DNA of 35,736 nt. Origin: Rhodocyclaceae bacterium (GTDB taxonomy: Bacteria > Pseudomonadota > Gammaproteobacteria > Burkholderiales > Rhodocyclaceae). This document shows, piece after piece, positions 26,111 to 34,322 of this stretch. A program made the translations under genes and the position numbers. The first letter of the stretch is position 1. The number at the start of each line of letters is the position of its first letter. The notes beneath the pieces are model-generated. The model had not been told where the DNA came from, searched no databases, and saw only the letters and a list, made by a program, of their open reading frames with translations. The DNA lies in contig RXJP01000015.1 of assembly GCA_003963315.1 (NCBI GenBank), positions 1,235 to 36,970 on the forward strand, read 5' to 3'.

Positions 26111-26563
26111 TTACTGGATCGGCACTTCTGAGGGTGCGCCCTGCTCGGCCTGACGCTGTTGGTACAGCGCTTCGAAATTCACCGGGGCGAGGATCACCGG
26201 GGGGAAGCCGGCACGGTTAACGGCATCCGACACCGCTTCCCGGGCATAGGGGAACAGGATATTGGGGCAGGCGATGGCCATGATCGGCTCGATGCTCTCC
26301 TCGGGCACACCTTCGATGCGGAAGATGCCGGCCTGGGCCACTTCCACCAGGAAATAGCCCTTGTCGTTGTTCTTGGCCGTCACGGTGACGGTGAGCGCCA
26401 CTTCGAACATGCCCTCGCCCACGGCATTGCCGTTGTTCTGGATCTGCACTTCGATAGCGGGGGCTTCCTGCTCCATGAAGATGAAGGGCGCGTTGGGCAC
26501 TTCCAGGGACAGATCCTTGACGTAAAGTTTTTCGATGCTGAAGACGGGTTGTTGTTCGCTCAT
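26111..26563 (-). CDS. secB: SecB, protein-export chaperone
   Basis: Tetrameric cytoplasmic chaperone that keeps preproteins unfolded and delivers them to SecA. The 150-residue sequence has the family start [19 protein letters not shown], then [17 protein letters not shown] and the strongly conserved [24 protein letters not shown] split over residues ~99-122. The tail ends acidic and Gln-rich as usual. The ATG at 26563 follows grxC after 27 bases. The start is fixed by the family N-terminus; the ribosome-binding site is weak. Confidence 0.97.
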   Translation of the reverse strand: MSEQQPVFSIEKLYVKDLSLEVPNAPFIFMEQEAPAIEVQIQNNGNAVGEGMFEVALTVTVTAKNNDKGYFLVEVAQAGIFRIEGVPEESIEPIMAIACPNILFPYAREAVSDAVNRAGFPPVILAPVNFEALYQQRQAEQGAPSEVPIQ

Positions 26564-26590
26564 GATATGGATTGGTCAGGTTGAAAAGAG

Positions 26591-26848
26591 TCAGGCAGCC
26601 AGCAGGGAATCCAGCTTGCCTTCGTGGTCCAGGGCGGCAAGGTCATCGTAGCCGCCCACGTGGGTTTCGCCGATATAGATTTGGGGCACTGTACGCTGGC
26701 CAGTTTTCTCCATCATTTCAATGCGCCGGCCAGGATCCAGGTCCACCCGCACCTTTTCGATCTCGGTCACGCCCTTGGCGCGCAACAATTGTTCTGCCCG
26801 CACGCAATAAGGGCAGACACCGGTGGAATACATCAAAACCTTCGCCAC
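26591..26848 (-). CDS. grxC: GrxC, glutaredoxin 3
   Basis: Small dithiol glutaredoxin of 85 residues with the redox motif Cys12-Pro-Tyr-Cys15, the cis-proline segment RTVPQIYIG and the glutathione-binding GGYDDLAAL. It reduces disulfides and mixed disulfides using glutathione. The start is a GTG at 26848 with a clear AGGAG seven bases before it. The frame is open further upstream but would run into the rhodanese gene and add a sequence foreign to glutaredoxins. It sits between the rhodanese and secB genes as in Escherichia coli. Confidence 0.96.
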   Translation of the reverse strand: MAKVLMYSTGVCPYCVRAEQLLRAKGVTEIEKVRVDLDPGRRIEMMEKTGQRTVPQIYIGETHVGGYDDLAALDHEGKLDSLLAA

Positions 26849-26862
26849 GATGCCGCTCCTTA

Positions 26863-27270
26863 TTACTTGGTGGTCAGGGGCAGGTTGGCCTCGCCCCAGG
26901 CGGTAATACCGCCGTTGAGATTGAATACCTGGTTGAACCCGGCTTTTTGCAATTGCTTGCAGGCGCCGGCGGAACGCATGCCGCTGGCGCAACAGACGAT
27001 CACCGGCCGCTCCTTGAATTTCTCGATTTCGTGCAAACGCTTTTCCAACTGGCCGAGGACGATGTGGCGCGCATTGGCGATATGCCCGGCGGCCCATTCG
27101 TTGGCTTCCCGCACATCCACCACCAGGGCGTCCTCCCGGTTGATCTTGAGGGTCGCCTCCGCCGTGCTGATGCCGTTGCCGCCGCCCTTGAGCAGCTCCC
27201 ACACCAGCAAACCGCCGCTGGTCAGGGCCAGGACGACGAGAAAAATGTTCTGCTGCACAAACTCCATCAT
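26863..27270 (-). CDS. Membrane-anchored rhodanese (YibN-like)
   Basis: Protein of 135 residues with one N-terminal membrane helix (~8-27) and a single rhodanese domain. The domain has ALVVDVREANEWAAGHIANARHI and the active loop at Cys93-Cys94-ASGMRS, Cys94 being the probable persulfide carrier. It belongs to the YibN type, single-pass with a cytoplasmic sulfurtransferase domain. It is next to grxC, as in other proteobacteria, and 34 bases downstream of the ArsR-family gene, which points to regulation by sulfur species. The ATG at 27270 has AAGG about ten bases upstream. Confidence 0.93.
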   Translation of the reverse strand: MMEFVQQNIFLVVLALTSGGLLVWELLKGGGNGISTAEATLKINREDALVVDVREANEWAAGHIANARHIVLGQLEKRLHEIEKFKERPVIVCCASGMRSAGACKQLQKAGFNQVFNLNGGITAWGEANLPLTTK

Positions 27271-27304
27271 GTCTTTCTTACCTTGCTGTTGAGTGTTGTC
27301 GAAT

Positions 27305-27631
27305 TCATTTGCCTTCGGGCGATACGCCGCAGAACACTTCCCGCATCATGCCGATCAGTTGCAGCGTGCGCTGGTCCGCTACCCGGTAGAACACCCGGTT
27401 GGCGTCCTTTCGGGTCTGGAGTACCCCCTTCTCCCGCAGGATGGCCAAGTGCTGGGAGATATTGCTCTGGGAAGTGCCCACCGCGTCCACGATGTCCTGC
27501 ACACAGACCTCTTCGTCGCCGATCACGCACATGATCTTGAGGCGCAAGGGATGGGCGATGGCCTTGAGGGAACGGGCAGCAGTTTCGATCTGCTCCTGCT
27601 TGTCCTTGAGGTCTTCGATGGGATGTTTCAT
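27305..27631 (-). CDS. ArsR-family regulator, BigR/SqrR-like persulfide sensor candidate
   Basis: Winged-helix repressor of 108 residues from the ATG at 27631 (an ATG at 27637 adds two residues; neither has a good ribosome-binding site). The sequence runs AARSLKAIAHPLRLKIMCVIG, then the recognition helix SQSNISQHLAILREKG and the wing DANRVFYRV. Cys35 (in LKIMCVI) and Cys101 (in REVFCGV) are 66 residues apart, the same as Cys42/Cys108 of BigR and Cys41/Cys107 of SqrR as I recall them, which form a polysulfide bridge when reactive sulfur appears. An additional Cys43 lies in EEVCVQD, at the metal-site position of ArsR proteins, so metal sensing is the alternative. It heads the rhodanese-grxC-secB operon and is divergent from gpmA. 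Confidence 0.85.
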   Translation of the reverse strand: MKHPIEDLKDKQEQIETAARSLKAIAHPLRLKIMCVIGDEEVCVQDIVDAVGTSQSNISQHLAILREKGVLQTRKDANRVFYRVADQRTLQLIGMMREVFCGVSPEGK

Positions 27632-27637
27632 GGCCAT

Positions 27638-27770
27638 GGGGGATGGGCTGGGTGGGTAACGGGGCAAAGGGGTACGGGCAAGTATTATAGAATACCGGGT
27701 TTTAGTGCCGTTTCCCGCGTGTTGCGCGGGTTTCCGGCAGTTTTCATCAGGAATTACGGGAATCGACTCC
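27638..27770. promoter_or_regulatory. Divergent arsR-gpmA control region
   Basis: Contains the 14-bp AT-rich palindrome GTATT-ATAG-AATAC at 27682-27695, placed about 50 bases before the regulator start and overlapping a TATAAT-like -10 on the minus strand (in CTATAATAC). This is a fitting place for an autoregulatory operator. At 27714-27730 lies a GC-rich hairpin CCCGCG-TGTTG-CGCGGG, which would be in the gpmA leader. The functional roles are inferred. Confidence 0.5.
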
Positions 27771-28520
27771 ATGTACAAGATAGTGTTGCTGCGCCACGGC
27801 GAATCCACCTGGAACAAGGAAAACCGCTTCACCGGCTGGACCGACGTGGATCTGACTCCCCTTGGCGTCGAGGAAGCCGTGGCCGCCGGCCAACTGCTCA
27901 AGGAAAAAGGGTTCAGCTTCGACCTGGCCTTCACTTCCGTGCTCAAGCGCGCCAACAAGACCCTCAACATGGTGCTGGAACAACTGGGCCTGCTGTGGAT
28001 TCCCGTTGAGCATTCCTGGCGCCTCAACGAACGCCACTACGGCGCCCTGCAAGGCCTCAACAAGGCTGAAACCGCTGCCAAGTTCGGCGATGAGCAGGTA
28101 TTGATCTGGCGCCGCGCCTACGCTATCGCCCCCCCCGCCCTGGAGGAAGGCGACGAACGCCTGACCCTGGACGATCCCCGCTACGCCGGCCTGCCCAAGG
28201 GCAAGTTCCCCCGTACCGAATGCCTGCAAGACACCGTGGCCCGGGCCGTGCCTTATTGGGAAACCGTGATCGTGCCGCAAATCCTGGCCGGCAAGCAGAT
28301 TCTGATCGCCGCCCACGGCAACAGCATCCGCGCCCTGATCAAGTACCTGGACAATGTCTCCGATGACGACATCGTCGGCCTCAACATCCCCACCGCCCAG
28401 CCCCTGGTCTATGAGCTGGACGAGAACTGCCGCCCCATCCGCAATTACTACCTGGCCGATCCCGCGGCCATCGCCGCCGCCCAGGCTGCGGTAGCCGCTC
28501 AAGGGAAAGCAAAAGCTTGA
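27771..28520 (+). CDS. gpmA: GpmA, 2,3-bisphosphoglycerate-dependent phosphoglycerate mutase
   Basis: Glycolytic enzyme interconverting 3- and 2-phosphoglycerate. The 249-residue protein starts [12 protein letters not shown], with His9 as the phosphorylated histidine. [12 protein letters not shown] holds the acid Glu87, and [10 protein letters not shown] has the second histidine (His182). The ATG at 27771 is chosen because it gives the family N-terminus; the frame is open upstream to 27705. GGGA precedes it at about nine bases. The C-terminal Ala/Lys tail is a usual feature. It leads a (+) cluster with envC and ctpA. Confidence 0.97.
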   Translation: MYKIVLLRHGESTWNKENRFTGWTDVDLTPLGVEEAVAAGQLLKEKGFSFDLAFTSVLKRANKTLNMVLEQLGLLWIPVEHSWRLNERHYGALQGLNKAETAAKFGDEQVLIWRRAYAIAPPALEEGDERLTLDDPRYAGLPKGKFPRTECLQDTVARAVPYWETVIVPQILAGKQILIAAHGNSIRALIKYLDNVSDDDIVGLNIPTAQPLVYELDENCRPIRNYYLADPAAIAAAQAAVAAQGKAKA

Positions 28521-29812
28521 AAGCTTCAGCCACGGGGGGCACGGGGTTAAGAAGATCAACCAAATTCTTTCGTTTCCCCGTGCCTCCTGTGGTCCCCCTG
28601 GCCATATTGCTGTTGGCGACATTCGTCCCCGCGGCTTTTCCCGCCCCTGCCGATAACAAGAAAGCCGAACTCAAGAACATCCAGGGCCGCCTTGAGTCCC
28701 TGCGCAAGGATTTGTCCAAGAACGAGGAATCCAAGGCCAGCGTCGCCGACCAGCTCAGGGATGCCGAGTCCGCCATATCCACCGCCAACCGCAAACTGCG
28801 GGAACTGGGGCAAAGCCGCGGCAGCCTCCAGGCGGAAATCGGGCAACTGGAACAGCAGTCCGCAACCCTGGGCCAACAGATAGAAGCCCAGCAAAAACAG
28901 CTCTCTGGCCTGCTCTACCGCCGCTTCCTCCATGGCGAAACCGATGCCCTGCAATTGGTACTTTCCGGCGAAGACCCCAACCGCATCGCCCAGGACCAGT
29001 ATTTCCTGACCCAGCTATCCAAGGCCAAGGCCCAGATGCTGGGCACGCTGCGGGATTCCCTGGCGGAAAAGCAGCGTCTGGCCGATGCCCGTCGCGATAA
29101 GGCGGAGCAGATCGCGGCCATCGAGAAACAGCAACAGGAAAACCGCGCCGCCCTACTGGCCAAACAGAGGGAGCGGCAAGCGGTGTTGGCCCGCATTGCC
29201 GACAAGATCAAATCCCAGCGCAAGGAAATCAGCACCCTCAAGGGCAACGAACAGCGGCTATCCAAGCTGATCGAAGGCCTGGCGCGTATCGCCGCCCAAA
29301 CCCGGGCCAAACCAGTTCCCCAGGAAAAGCCCGCCCGGGAAGGGCGCGAAACTGTTGCCAAACCAGGGCCCGCGCTGCGTAACGATGCCACCCCGGATTC
29401 TGGCTTCAGCGGCGTTTTCGCCAGCTTGCGCGGCAAGCTGCACCTGCCGGTGCGGGGCGACGTCAGCGGCCGCTTCGGCGCGCCGCGGGCCGAAGGCGGC
29501 ACCACCTGGAAAGGCCTGTTCATCCGCGCCGGGGAAGGCAGCGAAGTCAAGGCCGTCGCCCCGGGCCGGGTGGTGTTCTCCGATTGGCTGCGGGGCTTCG
29601 GCAACCTCCTGATCGTGGACCACGGCGACAGCTATCTGTCCATCTACGGCAACAACCAGTCCCTGTTCAAGGAAGCCGGCCAGACCGTGAAATCTGGTGA
29701 AACAATTGCGGCGGTGGGCAACAGCGGGGGCCAGGGGGAATCGGGTTTATACTTTGAATTGCGTTACCAGGGCCAACCCTTCGACCCACTGAAATGGGCC
29801 TCCCTGCGCTGA
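28517..29812 (+). CDS. envC: EnvC-like amidase activator (degenerate M23/LytM domain)
   Basis: Periplasmic protein of 431 residues. A hydrophobic export signal ends near FPAPADN (~45), a long coiled coil follows (~47-265), then a basic/Pro linker and a LytM domain (~320-431). In that domain the zinc ligands of true M23 peptidases are missing: the first motif reads TTWKGLFI and the last SIYGNNQS, as in EnvC, which activates cell-wall amidases rather than cutting peptidoglycan. The TTG at 28517 overlaps the gpmA stop (TTGA) and would be translationally coupled; a GTG at 28580 is the alternative and would still leave a signal. The gpm-envC-ctp order is common in proteobacteria. Confidence 0.92.
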   Translation: MKASATGGTGLRRSTKFFRFPVPPVVPLAILLLATFVPAAFPAPADNKKAELKNIQGRLESLRKDLSKNEESKASVADQLRDAESAISTANRKLRELGQSRGSLQAEIGQLEQQSATLGQQIEAQQKQLSGLLYRRFLHGETDALQLVLSGEDPNRIAQDQYFLTQLSKAKAQMLGTLRDSLAEKQRLADARRDKAEQIAAIEKQQQENRAALLAKQRERQAVLARIADKIKSQRKEISTLKGNEQRLSKLIEGLARIAAQTRAKPVPQEKPAREGRETVAKPGPALRNDATPDSGFSGVFASLRGKLHLPVRGDVSGRFGAPRAEGGTTWKGLFIRAGEGSEVKAVAPGRVVFSDWLRGFGNLLIVDHGDSYLSIYGNNQSLFKEAGQTVKSGETIAAVGNSGGQGESGLYFELRYQGQPFDPLKWASLR

Positions 29813-29879
29813 TCGGCAGCTCGATCAACCCTTTTCCACCCCACTTTGTCCGCCCCATCGGCACCCAAGGAAATATTCC

Positions 29880-31289
29880 ATGAGCAACAAGCTGCGCAAT
29901 TTCGGCCTTATCGGCATCGGCATGATCGCCGGGGTGCTGGTGAGCCTGAACCTCACCGCCATCGGCAAGGACGAGCCCAAGACCGTGGCCGGGCTCCCCA
30001 TTGAGGAGCTCCGCAGCTTCGCCGACGTATTCAACGCCATCAAGCAGGGCTATGTGGAGCCGGTGGATGACAAGAAGCTGCTCACCTACGCCATCAGCGG
30101 TATGCTTTCCAATCTGGATCCCCACTCCACCTACCTGGATGCCGACGCCTTCAAGGACCTTCAGGTCAGCACCCAGGGCGAGTTCGGCGGCCTGGGCATC
30201 GAAGTGGGCATGGAAGACGGCGTGGTCAAGGTGGTGTCCCCCATTGAGGACACGCCGGCCTTCAAGGCCGGTATCAAGTCCGGCGACCTGATCATCAAGC
30301 TCGACGACACACCCGTGCGCGGCATGACCCTCAACGATGCGGTCAAGCGCATGCGCGGCAAACCCAAGACGCCGATCCGCCTGACCATCATCCGCAAGGG
30401 TGAAACCAAGCCCCTGGAAATCACCGTCATCCGCGACAAGATCAAGGTGGCCAGCATCAAGTCCAAGTTGATCGAGGAAGGCTACGGCTATGTCCGCGTC
30501 ACCCAATTCCAGGAAGAAACCACGCCGGACCTGGTCAAGGCCCTGGACAAGCTGACCAAGGAAAACAAGGCCGCCCTGAAAGGCCTGGTGCTCGACCTTC
30601 GCAACGACCCCGGCGGCCTGCTCAACAGTGCCGTGGGCGTCTCTGCCGCCTTCCTGCCGCCCAAGGCCCTGGTGGTGTCCACCGATGGCCGCGTGGACGA
30701 CTCCAAGCGCAAGTACCTGGCGGTGAGCGACGACTACCAGCGCGGCCGTGGCGACGCCCTCAAGGATCTGCCCCCCGGCACCCGGGATGTCCCCATGATC
30801 GTGCTGGTGAACGGCGGCTCCGCCTCCGCCTCCGAGATCGTGGCCGGCGCCCTACAGGATCACAAGCGTGCCGTCATCATGGGCACCCAGACCTTCGGCA
30901 AGGGCTCGGTGCAGACCGTGCTGCCCCTCTCCGCCAGCACCGCCATCAAGCTCACTACCGCCCGCTACTACACCCCCAGCGGCCGTTCCATCCAGGCCAA
31001 GGGCATCACCCCCGACGTCATCGTGGAGGAAACCGCCAACGGCACCACCTTCGACCGCCTGCGGGAAGCCGATCTGGATCACCATCTGGAGAACGACAAG
31101 GACAAGGCAGCCAACGCCGCCAAGGATGCGGAGAACAAGGACGCAAAAACCAAGGCGAAGAACGGCAAGAAGACGGATGGCGAAGAAGACGCGCCGATCA
31201 AGCCTATCGAATTCGCCTCCAAGGACGACTACCAGCTCGGCCAGGCCATGAACCTGCTCAAGGCTTGGCAGATCATGCAAAAGAAATAG
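29880..31289 (+). CDS. ctpA: CtpA-type S41 carboxyl-terminal processing protease
   Basis: Periplasmic, membrane-anchored serine protease of 469 residues. The N-terminal segment 8-27 is a signal anchor. A PDZ domain (~95-185) has GEFGGLGIEVG and PAFKAGIKSGDLIIKLD. The S41 catalytic core has LVLDLRNDPGGLL and NGGSASASEIV with catalytic Ser316, and FGKGSVQTV with general base Lys341; the 25-residue spacing equals that of Tsp. A Lys/Asp/Ala-rich tail (~410-445) is odd and probably flexible. The ATG at 29880 has AAGGAAA at good spacing. Together with envC it belongs to cell-wall and envelope upkeep. Confidence 0.95.
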   Translation: MSNKLRNFGLIGIGMIAGVLVSLNLTAIGKDEPKTVAGLPIEELRSFADVFNAIKQGYVEPVDDKKLLTYAISGMLSNLDPHSTYLDADAFKDLQVSTQGEFGGLGIEVGMEDGVVKVVSPIEDTPAFKAGIKSGDLIIKLDDTPVRGMTLNDAVKRMRGKPKTPIRLTIIRKGETKPLEITVIRDKIKVASIKSKLIEEGYGYVRVTQFQEETTPDLVKALDKLTKENKAALKGLVLDLRNDPGGLLNSAVGVSAAFLPPKALVVSTDGRVDDSKRKYLAVSDDYQRGRGDALKDLPPGTRDVPMIVLVNGGSASASEIVAGALQDHKRAVIMGTQTFGKGSVQTVLPLSASTAIKLTTARYYTPSGRSIQAKGITPDVIVEETANGTTFDRLREADLDHHLENDKDKAANAAKDAENKDAKTKAKNGKKTDGEEDAPIKPIEFASKDDYQLGQAMNLLKAWQIMQKK

Positions 31290-31302
31290 GAACGCCGTCG
31301 CC

Positions 31303-31794
31303 ATGTCCCATTCCGGCAAGATGACCCCTGAAAAAGCCCGCCAATTGCGGGATCAGGAGCGTGGTCTTGCCCGGGGCGGCAACACGCCGATGTTCGACCC
31401 CCATCCCGGGGAGCGCAAGCAACGGGAAATACGCTTCGACCACGGCCGGCCGGAACAGATGGAACAGGCCCGTCTGCTGCTGTCCGGCCTGGAGCGACTG
31501 GAAGTGGAAGCAGGCCATCACGACAACGGGCTCACGGTGCGCTACAGCATCCTCGACTACACCCTGCAAGGGTTGGAAACGGCGCTGATCCGCCAGGACT
31601 TCCACTTGGACAACTCCGTGGTGCACCAGTTGGCCCGGGCCGTCATCTACTTCTGCGAAGAGACCCAGTTGCGCAACATGCAGCAACCGGAACGCCTGCT
31701 CAAACAGTCCCACGAGGTGTACTCCAAGGCTTGGGACAAACATCCCCACGGCGACCATGACGACACGCCGCCGGATCTACGGGAAGAAAAATAA
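31303..31794 (+). CDS. Uncharacterised small protein
   Basis: A gene of 163 codons that I cannot assign. The protein has no signal or membrane segment. The N-terminal 50 residues are charged (MTPEKARQLRDQERG, HPGERKQREIRFDHGRP). The middle (~53-130) alternates strands and helices, with RLLLSGLERLEVEAGHHDNG, LTVRYSILDYTLQGLETALI and QDFHLDNSVVHQLARAVIYFCEE. This looks like a ferredoxin-like beta-alpha-beta fold of the heavy-metal-associated type, but without the CxxC metal site; that is only an impression. The C-terminus is rich in His and Asp (HPHGDHDD). It starts 13 bases after ctpA and ends 52 bases before moeB, so it shares their transcript. AGGAACG precedes the ATG. Confidence 0.75.
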   Translation: MSHSGKMTPEKARQLRDQERGLARGGNTPMFDPHPGERKQREIRFDHGRPEQMEQARLLLSGLERLEVEAGHHDNGLTVRYSILDYTLQGLETALIRQDFHLDNSVVHQLARAVIYFCEETQLRNMQQPERLLKQSHEVYSKAWDKHPHGDHDDTPPDLREEK

Positions 31795-31846
31795 TCCCCG
31801 CTTCGCGCCCTTCCCTAAGGACGCCCGGTTTCCACCGCCCCCGCCC

Positions 31847-32596
31847 ATGAACGACGACCAACTGCTGCGCTACAGCCGCCATATCCTGCTGCCCGAGATC
31901 GACATCGAAGGCCAGGAAAAACTGCTGGCGGCCAGGGTTTTGGTCGTCGGTGCCGGCGGACTGGGTTCGCCCGCCGCCCTCTACCTGGCTTCCGCCGGTG
32001 TCGGCTCCCTGGTGATCGCCGATGGCGACACGGTGGATGCCAGCAATTTGCAGCGGCAGATCCTCCATCGGGACAGCACGGTGGGTTTGCCGAAGGTAGC
32101 CTCGGCCGCCCGAGCCCTGGCCGACATCAATCCGGCCTGCCAGGTGGACACGCTTCCGGCACGGCTGGCGGGTGAGGCCCTGGCGGCGCAAGTCGCCCAG
32201 GCCGACGTAGTGCTGGATTGCTGCGACAACTTCGCCACCCGCCATGCCGTGAACCGCGCCTGCGTCGCATTCCGCAAACCGCTGGTCTCGGGTGCAGCGA
32301 TCAAATTCGACGGCCAGATTTCCGTGTTCGATGCGAGGTTTGAGGATGCCCCCTGTTACCACTGCCTCTTCCCAGAGGCGAAGGACGTGGAGGAATTGCG
32401 CTGTGCCGTCACCGGCGTGTTCGCGCCGCTGACGGGCATCATCGGGGCCATGCAGGCAGCGGAAGCGCTCAAGCTGCTGATCGGTTGCGGCAAGACGCTG
32501 GCCGGTCGCCTGTTGTTGCTGGATGGCCTGCGCATGGAGTGGCGCGAGATCAAGATACCCCGCGACCCGGCTTGCCCGGTGTGCGCTGCGCGTTAG
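31847..32596 (+). CDS. moeB: MoeB/ThiF-family sulfur-carrier adenylyltransferase
   Basis: E1-like enzyme that adenylates the C-terminal glycine of MoaD or ThiS so that sulfur can be added, for molybdopterin or thiamine. The ATP-binding motif is VVGAGGLGSPAA (33-44), followed by DxxDxSNLQRQ (59-71). Cys186 in EELRCAVTGVFAP is in the position of the reactive cysteine. Zinc is held by Cys170, Cys173, Cys243 and Cys246. 249 residues is typical. MoeB and ThiF cannot be told apart here. The ATG at 31847 gives the conserved start NDDQLLRYSRHILLP; an ATG at 31757 would add a Pro-rich leader and overlap the previous gene. The stop overlaps that of ribD by four bases. Confidence 0.9.
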   Translation: MNDDQLLRYSRHILLPEIDIEGQEKLLAARVLVVGAGGLGSPAALYLASAGVGSLVIADGDTVDASNLQRQILHRDSTVGLPKVASAARALADINPACQVDTLPARLAGEALAAQVAQADVVLDCCDNFATRHAVNRACVAFRKPLVSGAAIKFDGQISVFDARFEDAPCYHCLFPEAKDVEELRCAVTGVFAPLTGIIGAMQAAEALKLLIGCGKTLAGRLLLLDGLRMEWREIKIPRDPACPVCAAR

Positions 32597-33681
32597 GCGA
32601 AGCGGGCGAGGATGCGCAGGTCGTCTCCCACCATGCGCCGTTCCAACACTTTCAGTTCCCGTTTGCCGGACAGTTCAGTCAGCTCCGGCAGGTTGAACAT
32701 GCCCCGCGCCGCATCGCCCAACAGCACCGGCGCCTGATAGATCAGCAGTTCGTCCACACAGCCTTCCCGCAGCAGGGAACCGTTGAGCTTGAAACCGGCC
32801 TCGGCCATGACTTCGTTGACACCACGCCGCGCCAGTTCTTCCAGCAAACGACGCAAATCCACTTTGCCCTGGCCGTTGGCCAGAACCACCACCTCGGCGC
32901 CCCGCTGTTCCAGGGCGGCTATACGCTTCGCATCCTCCGTCGCGGCGGCGATGAGCACCCCGCCCCCTTCCAGGATGCGGGCGTTGAGCGGGGTTTCCAG
33001 GCGGCTATCCACCACCACCCGCAGCGGCTGGCGGCTGGCGGGAATATCCCGCACGGTGAGTTGCGGATCGTCATCGCGCACCGTGCCTATGCCGGTGAGC
33101 ATGGCGCAACTGCGGGCGCGCCAGCGATGGCCGTCACGACGGGCGTCGGGGCCGGTGATCCATTGGGAGTTGCCGTTGTTGAGGGCGGTCTTGCCGTCCA
33201 GACTGGCGGCCACCTTGAGCCGCACCCAGGGCCGGCCCCGGGTCATGCGGGAAATAAAACCGATATTGAGTTCTTCCGCCTCGCGACAGAGGAGGCCCGC
33301 GCTGGCTGCGATGCCCGCGGCCCGCAGCTTGTCCAGTCCGCGACCCGCCACCTGGGGATTGGGGTCGCCCATGGCGGCCACCACCCGGGACAGGCCGGCT
33401 TCGATCAGGGCGTCGGCGCAGGGCGGCGTACGGCCGAAATGGGAACAGGGCTCCAGGGTGACGTAAGCCGTGGCACCAAGAGCCTTGGCGCCGGCGCGGC
33501 GCAAGGCGTTGATTTCGGCATGGGGCTCGCCGGCCTTTTCATGCCAGCCCTCACCAACAATCTCACCGTCGCGGACGATGACGCAACCGACCCGGGGATT
33601 GGGCGTGGTGGTGTACAAACCGCGTTGCGCCAATTGCAGGGCGCGGGCCATGAAGCCGTAGTCCGCTGCGGAAAAACTCAT
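32593..33681 (-). CDS. ribD: RibD, bifunctional riboflavin deaminase/reductase
   Basis: Performs two steps of riboflavin synthesis. The N-terminal deaminase (1-145) has the zinc site His54-Ala-Glu56 with Cys79 and Cys88 in [11 protein letters not shown]. The C-terminal reductase (~149-362) has [31 protein letters not shown] and the NADPH-binding [15 protein letters not shown]. 362 residues is normal. The ATG at 33681 overlaps the nrdR stop (ATGA), so translation is coupled. It is the last of the glyA-nrdR-ribD group. Confidence 0.97.
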   Translation of the reverse strand: MSFSAADYGFMARALQLAQRGLYTTTPNPRVGCVIVRDGEIVGEGWHEKAGEPHAEINALRRAGAKALGATAYVTLEPCSHFGRTPPCADALIEAGLSRVVAAMGDPNPQVAGRGLDKLRAAGIAASAGLLCREAEELNIGFISRMTRGRPWVRLKVAASLDGKTALNNGNSQWITGPDARRDGHRWRARSCAMLTGIGTVRDDDPQLTVRDIPASRQPLRVVVDSRLETPLNARILEGGGVLIAAATEDAKRIAALEQRGAEVVVLANGQGKVDLRRLLEELARRGVNEVMAEAGFKLNGSLLREGCVDELLIYQAPVLLGDAARGMFNLPELTELSGKRELKVLERRMVGDDLRILARFA

Positions 33682-34163
33682 GCTGCCGGATCGGTCTTGC
33701 GGCGGCGGCTGGTGGTGGCGGATACCTCGCGGATGGCATCGGAGAATTCGTCCACGTCTTCGAAGTTGCGATAGACCGAAGCGAAACGGATGTAGGCCAC
33801 CTTGTCCAGTTTCTTCAGCTCCCGCATCACCAATTCGCCCACCCGCTCCGAGGGCACTTCCCGCTCGCCCAGGCTCACCAATTTCTCGGCGATGCGATCC
33901 ACTGCCGCGTCTATGCTTTCGGTGGTCACCGGACGCTTGCGCAGGGCCAGCATCATGCTGGCCAACAGTTTGTCGCGGCTGAATTCGGTACGGCTGCCGT
34001 TCTTCTTGACGATCTGCGGCGTCTGCAACTCCACCCGTTCATAGGTGGTGAAACGCTTGTCACAGGCGGCGCAGCGGCGACGGCGGCGGATGGTGTCGCC
34101 GTCGTCGTTGACCCGGGTGTCGATGACCTGGGTGTCGGGGTCGTTGCAGAAGGGACACTTCAT
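33678..34163 (-). CDS. nrdR: NrdR, transcriptional repressor of ribonucleotide reductase genes
   Basis: Zinc-ribbon and ATP-cone repressor of 161 residues that senses (d)ATP. The zinc ribbon MKCPFC...CAAC uses Cys3, Cys6, Cys31 and Cys34, with the DNA-contacting RRRRRC stretch between. The ATP cone covers about residues 49-139 ([17 protein letters not shown] to [13 protein letters not shown]). The ATG at 34163 gives the invariant MKCPFC start and has GAGG six bases before it; an in-frame ATG at 34241 would read through the repeat region and is rejected. It often sits between glyA and ribD in betaproteobacteria, as here. Confidence 0.96.
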   Translation of the reverse strand: MKCPFCNDPDTQVIDTRVNDDGDTIRRRRRCAACDKRFTTYERVELQTPQIVKKNGSRTEFSRDKLLASMMLALRKRPVTTESIDAAVDRIAEKLVSLGEREVPSERVGELVMRELKKLDKVAYIRFASVYRNFEDVDEFSDAIREVSATTSRRRKTDPAA

Positions 34164-34199
34164 GATGTGCCTCGCTGCCCACTTGCAGGCACTCCGTAG

Positions 34200-34298
34200 C
34201 CCCCCCCTGACAAGGGGGGCTGGGGGGGTTGCGATTTCCATCGTCCAACATTAACCCGCACCCCCTCCCCGTCCCTCCCCTTGTCAAGGGAGGGAGAG
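34200..34298. repeat. Pair of inverted G/C-run repeats between glyA and nrdR
   Basis: Two similar copies in opposite orientation, at 34200-34230 and 34259-34298, flank about 28 bases of ordinary sequence. Each has a hairpin core around TGACAAGGG (C6-TGACAA-G6 at 34202-34219, and CCCTTG-T-CAAGGG at 34278-34290), followed by a long G- or C-run arm. The layout is that of an intergenic REP/MITE-like element. It lies behind the glyA stop, so it may also act as a terminator, although no T run follows. Confidence 0.7.
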
Positions 34299-34322
34299 AA
34301 CTTTCCACGTTGGGAAGTGAAC

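Noticed and set aside
28517..29812. Active M23 endopeptidase
   Set aside because: The HxxxD and HxH zinc ligands are replaced exactly as in EnvC, so it is an activator rather than an enzyme.
34164..34241. Longer NrdR starting at 34241
   Set aside because: The extra 26 residues come from the repeat region and precede the invariant MKCPFC start, which has its own ribosome-binding site.
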